Shown: one piece after another, positions 5,467-11,546 of the stretch
How positions within the stretch are numbered: the stretch's first letter is position 1
How the letters are laid out: every line of letters starts with the position of its first letter
NCBI GenBank assembly: GCA_900550175.1
Contig: URQX01000041.1
Span: 1 to 11,546, forward strand
Source of the DNA: an uncultured Veillonella sp.
GTDB lineage: Bacteria > Bacillota > Negativicutes > Veillonellales > Veillonellaceae
Length of the DNA: 11,546 bases
Direction of reading: 5' to 3'
Notes under the pieces: generated by a model
What the model saw: the letters and a program-made list of their open reading frames with translations, nothing else
Database searches by the model: none
What the model was told of the DNA's origin: nothing
Translations under genes and position numbers: made by a program

Positions 5467-6639
5467 CCGCCCTCCCAATTTAGCAATAGACGTAAACAAG
5501 GGATACATAACAGATACAACTAAAACGGCTACACCAATCCCCATCAAGGTCAGTAAAATCGGTTCTAATAGTCTCTCAAGGCGAGCAATATATTTGGAAA
5601 GTATAGATTCATAATAATGTCCACAATGATGCAACATCTTAACGAGCTCTCCACTTTCTTCTCCAATAGAGATCATTTGCCAGATAAAGGGATTTCCAAT
5701 GTTCTCAGTTCTAAGGCTCTCTTCAAAAGAATGGCCTGATAATAATTTTGCCTCTACGTTCTCACTACATTCGGAACCATACATATTGCCCCATAAAGGT
5801 CTTGTGATATTCACTGTGTGAATAATAGAAATTCCAGAATCTAACAAAAGCGCCCAAACTTTTAGCATACTTGTATAGTAAATGCAGGTCATCCATTGGT
5901 ATCGGTGAGCCAACCCCCAAAGCCAACGATGTACTTTGCGCTTTATACTATGTTGATGATATGCAAAGACCAAAGCACCTAGTCCTATACAATGCATAAA
6001 AAAGACTAATATAGGATGATTCTTTAACCCTTGTCCTAATGCAAAGAGGGCTCGCGTCATCATAGGTAGTGTAATATGCATAGTAGTAAAGACCTTTTCA
6101 AAGGATGGAATAATAAACAAGATGGTAACAAGAAAAAAGATATTCATTAATACAAGCAAGAATAATGGATAGGAAATAGCACTAATAACCTTTTGCCGCA
6201 GCTGCCGTTCCCAATCATAGTGACGTGATATATATTGCAAACTTTCTCCTAATGTACCTGCAGCCTCTCCACTTTCTAATAAGGCCAGTGCTATGGCTGG
6301 GCAACCTTCACTTCGTAAAGCTTGAGACAAAGTTTGACCACGCTCAATCGTTTCATACAAGGCCGTATACAAAAGACCTCTTTTCCCTTGACATAGTAAC
6401 TGTAATGCTCGCCGTAACGGTACACCAGATTCGATGAGTAGTCCTAATTGATAGGTTACATCTACTACCATGGTATGATTCCACTTATGTTTCTTCTTAT
6501 CTACTTGTAAAGTAATTTTATAAATCTTATATCCATCTCGCTTTAGCCGTGTACCGACCTCCTGTTCTGAATCCGCCCACATTAAACCTTTTATCGTTTC
6601 ATTTCGCTCATCTTTTACGACATATTCATAAGCCTCCAT
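5464..6639 (-). CDS. pilC: Type IV pilus inner-membrane platform protein (PilC/GspF/ComGB)
   Basis: 391 residues, the usual length for the family. It has two related cytoplasmic T2SSF domains, about 58-155 and 255-355. Each contains the family's Glu/Gly signature: SGEAAGTLGESL at about 123-134 and GEESGELVKML at about 326-336. Membrane helices lie at about 156-178, 209-228 and 360-383. An N-terminal segment (1-50) with YVVKDERNETIKG is the normal start of PilC. PilC sits at the base of the pilus in the inner membrane and couples PilB/PilT ATP hydrolysis to subunit insertion and removal. The ATG has AGGTG 5 nt upstream; the gap from pilT is 8 bp. Confidence 0.93.
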   Translation of the reverse strand: MEAYEYVVKDERNETIKGLMWADSEQEVGTRLKRDGYKIYKITLQVDKKKHKWNHTMVVDVTYQLGLLIESGVPLRRALQLLCQGKRGLLYTALYETIERGQTLSQALRSEGCPAIALALLESGEAAGTLGESLQYISRHYDWERQLRQKVISAISYPLFLLVLMNIFFLVTILFIIPSFEKVFTTMHITLPMMTRALFALGQGLKNHPILVFFMHCIGLGALVFAYHQHSIKRKVHRWLWGLAHRYQWMTCIYYTSMLKVWALLLDSGISIIHTVNITRPLWGNMYGSECSENVEAKLLSGHSFEESLRTENIGNPFIWQMISIGEESGELVKMLHHCGHYYESILSKYIARLERLLEPILLTLMGIGVAVLVVSVMYPLFTSIAKLGGR

Positions 6640-6647
6640 ACCTTCAC

Positions 6648-7667
6648 CTACGATAATTGTTGATCCAACAGTGTATGTAGTTGGTGCTGCATGCCATATT
6701 GTGCCTTCACATCTCGCACGGCCATTTCTAGTGTTTTCATAGGTAATTGTGTTTCTTGAATAGAAATAATTTGTGGTTCCTTACGGGTACGTATCAAGTT
6801 TGCTACCGCATGTGTATTTAGCAAAATATCCCGAATGGTAATGAACTGTTTATTCCATCGAAGGAGGCGTTGACATATAACAGCACGTAACACTTGAGAT
6901 ATTTGACTGCGCACCTCCTCTTGTTGTTCACCAGGAAATAGTGAAATCATGCGGTGAACAGCCATTACAGCCCGCTGTGTATGCATAGTTGCCATCACAA
7001 GATGACCTGTTTCAGCTGCATGAAGAGCAGCCTCTAAAGTTTCACGATCTCGAAGTTCTCCAACCATAATGACATCTGGATCCTCCCGCAAAGCATCTCG
7101 AATACCATCAGACATACTCTTTATATCTGCACCTAATTGGCGTTGATGGATTAAGGATTTCTTTGGTTCAAACTCAAATTCGATAGGGTCTTCTAAGGTG
7201 ATAATATGGCGCTCCATCGTTTGATTTATATAATCAATACAGCAAGCTAAAGTAAAACTTTTACCACTACCTGTAGGCCCACAGACGAGCAACAAGCCAT
7301 CATGAGCTTCACATAATTTTTGTAGCAGTTGTCCTTCACTATTATCATCTAGTTTAAGTTGTTCATGACACAATAATCGAAGTGTTCCACATATGGTTTG
7401 ATTAGCTCGATATAGATGAACACGAATACGTACACCACAACAGGAACAAGCTTCATCAAGAGATTGCCATTCATAAGATGCTATACCACAACGTCGCAAA
7501 ATATCTTCAATCAACGTAGTAGTACATATAAATTGAGTAGCCTTTAACCCATCACCATGTCTCAAATAAATAGGCTCCCCACATTGTAGATGAATATCTG
7601 TTGATGATAAGTGTATCGCCTGTTCAACAATAGTTTCTAAACTTTCAGTATTACAGCATGAGTCCAC
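6648..7667 (-). CDS. pilT: PilT-type pilus retraction ATPase
   Basis: 339-residue secretion ATPase. Motifs: Walker A GPTGSGKS at 130-137, Asp box ITLEDPIE at 156-163, Walker B with catalytic glutamate IMVGELRD at 200-207, and His box TGHLVMATMHT at 220-230. The PilT hallmark AIRNLIRE is recognisable as AVANLIRT at 287-294, which separates it from PilB and marks a retraction motor. It powers pilus disassembly through PilC. The N-terminal PAS-like domain (about 8-100) is unusually cysteine-rich, with ten Cys in the first 100 residues including C74, C76 and C77. Translation starts at a GTG with AGGAGG 9 nt upstream, both inside the end of pilB (17-nt overlap), which implies coupled translation. 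Confidence 0.92.
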   Translation of the reverse strand: MDSCCNTESLETIVEQAIHLSSTDIHLQCGEPIYLRHGDGLKATQFICTTTLIEDILRRCGIASYEWQSLDEACSCCGVRIRVHLYRANQTICGTLRLLCHEQLKLDDNSEGQLLQKLCEAHDGLLLVCGPTGSGKSFTLACCIDYINQTMERHIITLEDPIEFEFEPKKSLIHQRQLGADIKSMSDGIRDALREDPDVIMVGELRDRETLEAALHAAETGHLVMATMHTQRAVMAVHRMISLFPGEQQEEVRSQISQVLRAVICQRLLRWNKQFITIRDILLNTHAVANLIRTRKEPQIISIQETQLPMKTLEMAVRDVKAQYGMQHQLHTLLDQQLS

Positions 7668-8661
7668 AACGATGCACCTCCTCTACAGATGTAACATGCT
7701 GAGATACAGCCTCACGAGCAGATTCCTCTAATGATAGTAGTAAATGTGTTTCTAATTGGTCCCAGTGTGGAGAATTAGCAGGTATCTCTAAATATTCAAA
7801 CAGAGCAGTTCGCCCGTGATACGATGTACCATCAAATTTTCTTACTAGACGCTGTGCAATAGCCCCCATTAAGGTAGCCCGTATTAAATATGGCTCTACA
7901 CCCATATCCATGAGCCGCGTTACAACACCAAGCGCTGTGTTTGTATGAATGGTAGATAGTACGCGATGTCCAGTTAATGCTGATTTTACAGCCAGTTCCG
8001 CTGTCTCTTTATCTCGAATCTCACCAATCATAATCGTATCTGGATCTTGCCGCAGCACAGACCTTAATCCCTTTGCAAAGGTAAATCCAATCTTTTCGTT
8101 GATACCAATTTGGATAGCCCCTTTAATTTCTGCCTCTACAGGATCTTCAAGACAGATAAGTTTGGTTTCCTCTAAATTTAACATGCGAAGCATGGCATAT
8201 AAGGTGGCAGTCTTACCACTACCGGTAGGACCACAAATGAGTAACAATCCATAAGGACGTTTGAGTAGCCCTTCAATATGTTCAAAAATATCTGTACGCA
8301 TACCTAACGCTTTCAGATCTTTATGACTTCCTTCGTTACCCATGAGCCGACAGACTAACGTCTCACCATATAGGCTAGGCAATGTGGATACGCGCATTGT
8401 TACAGATGTATCCTTATGACTCCAAGCCCATCGACCATCTTGGGGCAATCTCTTTTCACTAATATCTAACGTACTACATACCTTAATACGGTTAATAATA
8501 AGTTCTGCCTCTTCATTTGATACAGTCATATGCGTTCGTAATAATCCATCTTGCCGTAATCGAACATGCACATCATCTTTAGTAGGATCAAAGTGAATAT
8601 CGCTGACATGATGCTCTAATGCATATAGAATAATATCGTCTAATGTTACATCTACATACAT
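7651..8661 (-). CDS. pilB: PilB/ComGA-type pilus assembly ATPase, minimal form
   Basis: 336-residue GspE/PilB-type ATPase that drives pilus extension from the cytoplasmic side. Motifs: SDIH at 20-23, Walker A GPTGSGKT at 144-151, Asp box CLEDPVE at 170-176, Walker B GEIRD at 213-217 within LRQDPDTIMIGEIRD, and His box TGHRVLSTIHTN at 230-241. It lacks the N-terminal MshEN-type domain of long PilB proteins. It also lacks the zinc-binding four-cysteine insert: AQRLVRK (269-275) runs within about 8 residues into HGRTALFEYL. This matches the compact ComGA form. The frame opens at a GTG (8667), but that codon lies inside the AGGAGG box, so the ATG 5 nt after it is the start. First gene of the operon. 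Confidence 0.92.
   Translation of the reverse strand: MYVDVTLDDIILYALEHHVSDIHFDPTKDDVHVRLRQDGLLRTHMTVSNEEAELIINRIKVCSTLDISEKRLPQDGRWAWSHKDTSVTMRVSTLPSLYGETLVCRLMGNEGSHKDLKALGMRTDIFEHIEGLLKRPYGLLLICGPTGSGKTATLYAMLRMLNLEETKLICLEDPVEAEIKGAIQIGINEKIGFTFAKGLRSVLRQDPDTIMIGEIRDKETAELAVKSALTGHRVLSTIHTNTALGVVTRLMDMGVEPYLIRATLMGAIAQRLVRKFDGTSYHGRTALFEYLEIPANSPHWDQLETHLLLSLEESAREAVSQHVTSVEEVHRCGLML
7677..7682 (-). promoter_or_regulatory. Ribosome binding site supporting the GTG start of pilT
   Basis: AGGAGG on the minus strand, inside the pilB coding region, 9 nt before the GTG at 7667. No in-frame ATG is available before the conserved N-terminal domain, so this site decides the start. Confidence 0.8.
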
Positions 8662-8666
8662 GGTCA

Positions 8667-8672
8667 CCTCCT
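8667..8672 (-). promoter_or_regulatory. Ribosome binding site deciding the pilB start
   Basis: AGGAGG on the minus strand, 5 nt before the ATG at 8661. The upstream in-frame GTG (8665-8667) overlaps this box by one base and cannot use it. Confidence 0.8.
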
Positions 8673-8796
8673 ATATCTTGCGGTATGTTTTTACCTCACA
8701 CTAGCGTATGGCGTTATAAGGTTCGACATCACAACTTTAATTCCTCTTTTATGTTTTAAAATCCACGAAGCGAAAACTTTTTTATTTTAGGCATAC

Positions 8797-8820
8797 AAAA
8801 AAGGCGCCCTGAAGGGCGCC
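8797..8820 (-). terminator. Intrinsic terminator after eno
   Basis: GGCGCCC (8803-8809) and GGGCGCC (8814-8820) form a perfect 7-bp GC stem with a 4-nt loop; on the minus strand it is followed by six T (8797-8802). It lies 28 nt after the eno stop and separates the glycolytic genes from the pilus operon. The DNA between it and pilB (8673-8796) must hold the operon promoter, but I see no convincing -35/-10 pair; the best is a weak TTAAAG, 16 bp, TATAAC (8713-8740). Confidence 0.95.
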
Positions 8821-8848
8821 CTTATTGGACTATTAGATATAACAAATC

Positions 8849-10132
8849 TTATTTTAAGTTATAAAAAACGTCATTACCTTTATATTGAGCTGTTTCGTAT
8901 AACATTTCTTCAATGCGAAGCAATTGGTTATATTTTGCTACACGTTCAGAACGAGCTGGTGCACCAGTCTTAATTTGACCAGCATTTACAGCTACTGCAA
9001 TATCAGCAATGAATGTATCTTCTGTTTCACCAGAGCGGTGAGATACTACACATGTATAGCCAGCGCGTTTAGCAAGTTCCATAGCGTCGAATGCTTCTGT
9101 TAAAGTACCGATTTGGTTAACTTTTACAAGAATAGAGTTACCTACACCAAGTTCGATACCACGAGCTAAGCGTTTCGTATTAGTTACGAATAAATCATCA
9201 CCAACAAGTTGTACGCGGTCGCCAAGACGTTCTGTCAATAATTTCCAGCCATCCCAATCTTCTTCAGCAAGACCATCTTCGATGGATACGATTGGATATT
9301 TACCTACTAAGTACTCGTAGAAATCTACCATTTCAGCAGCTGTTTTAACTTTGCCTTCACCAGCTAGATTGTATTTACCATCTTCATAGAATTCGGAAGA
9401 TGCAGAATCAAGAGCTAATTTGAAATCTTTACCTGGTTCATAACCAGCAGCTTTAATAGCTTCACAAATTACTTCTAATGCTTCTTCGTTAGATGCCAAG
9501 TTTGGAGCAAAACCACCTTCATCACCTACAGCAGTGCTAAGACCTTTATCATGAAGTACAGATTTCAATGTATGATATACTTCTGCACAGCTGCGAAGAG
9601 CTTCTGCGAAGGAAGTAGCGCCTACAGGCATGATCATGAATTCTTGAATATCTACGTTATTATCCGCATGTGCACCACCATTCAAGATGTTCATCATAGG
9701 AACTGGTAATTCTTTTGCGTTGAAACCGCCAAGGTATGCAAACAATGGCAAGTCTAAAGATTCTGCCGCTGCACGAGCTACAGCCATGGAAACACCAAGA
9801 ATTGCATTAGCACCGAGGTTAGATTTATTGTCTGTACCATCTAATTTCAACATCAAGTTATCGATTGCTACTTGTTCAGTCGCATCATAACCAATAATGG
9901 CAGGACCGATTTTAGCATTTACATTGTCGATAGCAGTTAATACACCTTTACCAGAGTAACGGGATTTATCACCATCACGTAATTCTACAGCTTCAAACTT
10001 ACCTGTAGAAGCACCGGATGGAACAGCTGCTGTTGCAATAGTACCATCTTCTAAACATACTTCAACTTCAACAGTTGGGTTACCGCGGGAATCTAAAATT
10101 TCTCTTGCAATGACTTGTTCAATTACTGCCAT
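8849..10132 (-). CDS. eno: Enolase (phosphopyruvate hydratase)
   Basis: Complete 427-residue enolase, the normal bacterial length; it converts 2-phosphoglycerate to phosphoenolpyruvate in glycolysis. Visible site residues: mobile loop SGASTG at 39-44, H155 in NGGAHADN, catalytic E205 in GDEGG, Mg ligands D242 (ALDSASSE), E285 (SIEDGL) and D312 (GDDLF), catalytic K337 in LVKVNQIG, the SHRSGETED loop at 364-372 and K388. All expected positions are intact. The ATG has GAGGTG 4 nt upstream. It follows gpmI by 122 bp with no clear terminator between, so read-through from gpmI is likely; a TATAAT at 10179-10184 could give an extra promoter but has no good -35. Ends at the terminator 28 nt downstream. 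Confidence 0.98.
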   Translation of the reverse strand: MAVIEQVIAREILDSRGNPTVEVEVCLEDGTIATAAVPSGASTGKFEAVELRDGDKSRYSGKGVLTAIDNVNAKIGPAIIGYDATEQVAIDNLMLKLDGTDNKSNLGANAILGVSMAVARAAAESLDLPLFAYLGGFNAKELPVPMMNILNGGAHADNNVDIQEFMIMPVGATSFAEALRSCAEVYHTLKSVLHDKGLSTAVGDEGGFAPNLASNEEALEVICEAIKAAGYEPGKDFKLALDSASSEFYEDGKYNLAGEGKVKTAAEMVDFYEYLVGKYPIVSIEDGLAEEDWDGWKLLTERLGDRVQLVGDDLFVTNTKRLARGIELGVGNSILVKVNQIGTLTEAFDAMELAKRAGYTCVVSHRSGETEDTFIADIAVAVNAGQIKTGAPARSERVAKYNQLLRIEEMLYETAQYKGNDVFYNLK

Positions 10133-10254
10133 TTTTTCACCTCATAAAATCTAACAGAATGACTATCATCTGACAGCCATTATATATTGAGCTAAACCAT
10201 ATAGGCTTATCACTCTAATTAACTATAAATATAGTGAAAGCTGAAATCTCTACA

Positions 10255-11546
10255 CTATGCTTTTTTTACCAAACTATGACCAGTCATGGATTTTGGTTGT
10301 TCTATGCCAGCCAAGTCTAATAATGTAGGAGCAATATCACATAATTTACCAGCTTCTAATGTAACTGTTTTAAGGGTATCACTCATTAAAATTAATGGTA
10401 CTAAGTTTGTTGTATGAGCCGTATGAACCTTACCGGTTTCATGGTTAACCATGAGCTCTGCATTACCATGGTCTGCCGTAATCAACAAGTGGCCATTCTT
10501 ACTGCGTATAGCCTCTGCAATGCGATCTAAACAAGTATCTACTGCTTGAACTGCTTTAACAGCCGCTTCAAAGCTACCTGTATGACCGACCATATCTGGG
10601 TTTGCAAAGTTCAAGATAATCATGTCATACGTTTCATCTTGAATGGCTTGTACAACCTTATCAGTCACTTCATAAGCGCTCATTTCAGGTTGTAAATCAT
10701 AGGTTGCCACTTGAGGAGATTTCACGAGAACACGATCCTCGCCTTCAAATGGTTCCTCTTTACCGCCGTTGAAGAAATACGTCACATGTGCATATTTCTC
10801 TGTTTCAGCAATGCGCAATTGACGATAGCCACCTACACTGAGTACTTCGCCTAGTGTTTCTGACAAGATATCCTTTTCGTACACAATATGTACTGGCAAG
10901 CCATCTTCATATTTAGTCATAGTCGCCATATACAAAGATAACAGTTCACGGTTAAAGCCATCAAATTCTGGCAATACTAAAGCCTTTGTAAGTTCACGTC
11001 CACGGTCTGGACGAAAGTTACAGAAGATAACAGTATCACCATTCTTGATAGTTCCTTCAGCATCAATCACTGTCGGAAGAACAAACTCATCAGCTGCATC
11101 CTTATCATAGGATTGTTGTACTGCTTCACAAGCTGATGCGGCTCTTTCACCTTGACCATTTACAATAGCATTGTAAGCAAGTTCCACACGGTCCCAACGA
11201 TTATCTCGATCCATTGCATAGTATCGACCACTCACAGTAGCAATTTTACCACAGTTTAGCTCTGTCATGTATGCTTCTAAATCTTTGATATAACCTTGTG
11301 CACATTGAGGTGCTACATCACGCCCATCAAGCAGTGCATGTACATATACATGTTCAATACCATGATCATGAGCACCCTTAATAACTGCTTTAATATGTTC
11401 TAAAGAACAATGTACATTACCATCAGATACTAAACCAATGACGTGTAAGCTTTGTTTTTTTGCTTCATCATATAGTTCACGCATGACAGGACGATTATAA
11501 AACTCACCAGATTCAACGTCTTTAGTAATACGAGTTAAATCTTGGT
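10255..11546 (-). CDS. gpmI: 2,3-bisphosphoglycerate-independent phosphoglycerate mutase, N-terminus cut by window edge
   Basis: The 429 visible residues are the C-terminal part of a GpmI, which interconverts 3- and 2-phosphoglycerate using two Mn ions. The frame stays open to the window edge (QDLTRITK at the edge), so the ATG at 11484 is internal and about 80-90 residues including the catalytic serine lie outside. Seen motifs: SDGNVH, LDGRDV, GRYYAMDRDNRWDR, FRPDR, then the metal-binding NPDMVGHTG, TADHGNAE and HTAHTTNLVP in the C-terminal part. The motif usually written SDGGVHSH reads SDGNVHCS, a mild variation keeping the first His. It is upstream of eno in the common glycolytic order, so cotranscription is likely. 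Confidence 0.97.
   Translation of the reverse strand, partial: QDLTRITKDVESGEFYNRPVMRELYDEAKKQSLHVIGLVSDGNVHCSLEHIKAVIKGAHDHGIEHVYVHALLDGRDVAPQCAQGYIKDLEAYMTELNCGKIATVSGRYYAMDRDNRWDRVELAYNAIVNGQGERAASACEAVQQSYDKDAADEFVLPTVIDAEGTIKNGDTVIFCNFRPDRGRELTKALVLPEFDGFNRELLSLYMATMTKYEDGLPVHIVYEKDILSETLGEVLSVGGYRQLRIAETEKYAHVTYFFNGGKEEPFEGEDRVLVKSPQVATYDLQPEMSAYEVTDKVVQAIQDETYDMIILNFANPDMVGHTGSFEAAVKAVQAVDTCLDRIAEAIRSKNGHLLITADHGNAELMVNHETGKVHTAHTTNLVPLILMSDTLKTVTLEAGKLCDIAPTLLDLAGIEQPKSMTGHSLVKKA

Noticed and set aside
7949..8254. 101-codon open frame on the plus strand
   Set aside because: It is the antisense shadow of the PilB Walker A to His box region; no ribosome binding site of note and no domain.
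8662..8667. GTG at 8667 as the pilB start
   Set aside because: It overlaps the AGGAGG box that is ideally placed for the ATG at 8661.
8713..8740. TTAAAG, 16 bp, TATAAC as the pilus operon promoter
   Set aside because: The -35 match is poor, and it conflicts with the possible leader ORF in the same DNA; not strong enough to list as a promoter.
8759..8794. 12-codon ORF starting just after the eno terminator
   Set aside because: It has no ribosome binding site, as its upstream sequence is the terminator U-tract, and no conserved feature can be seen.
10222..10235. ACTATA/TATAGT palindrome between gpmI and eno as a terminator
   Set aside because: The stem is six A/T-rich pairs with a 2-nt centre and no U-tract; too weak for a terminator and likely chance in AT-rich DNA.

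Overview
The window comes from a low-GC (about 40% by eye, not counted) Firmicutes-type bacterium, most likely a diderm Negativicute such as Veillonella. The taxon is inferred from the base composition, the Firmicutes-like enolase and phosphoglycerate mutase, and a type IV pilus (T4P) locus that looks half like a Bacillus comG operon and half like a proteobacterial pil cluster. All convincing genes are on the minus strand, so transcription runs from high to low coordinates.

Region 11546-8797 is glycolytic. A 5'-truncated gpmI (2,3-bisphosphoglycerate-independent phosphoglycerate mutase) is followed by a complete eno (enolase), which ends at a strong GC-rich intrinsic terminator (8797-8820).

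Region 8661-626 is one tightly packed pilus/competence operon. In order of transcription it encodes: a minimal PilB/ComGA-type assembly ATPase; a PilT-type retraction ATPase; the PilC/ComGB platform protein; the major pilin with a 42-residue leader; a prepilin peptidase that has only the peptidase domain; four minor-pilin-like proteins; and PilM, PilN and PilO alignment-complex homologues. Most neighbours overlap or lie within 10 bp, and two overlaps exceed 100 nt. Two regulatory features flank the major pilin gene: a good sigma-70-type promoter overlapping the pilC stop, and an AT-only heptamer-repeat hairpin just after the pilin stop. Together they suggest the pilin is expressed at a different level from its neighbours. 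No PilP or PilQ (secretin) gene is in the window.

Region 593-1 has an intrinsic terminator (551-593) closing the pilus operon, then a shikimate-kinase-like gene (aroK family) that runs off the left end. It keeps the ATP site but has changes at two positions that normally line the shikimate pocket.

Functionally, PilB and PilT would drive extension and retraction of a fibre built from the major pilin on PilC, after leader removal by the peptidase. The minor pilins would prime or tip the fibre, and PilM-PilN-PilO would couple the motor to the envelope. DNA uptake, twitching and adhesion are all possible uses; the sequence alone does not choose between them.
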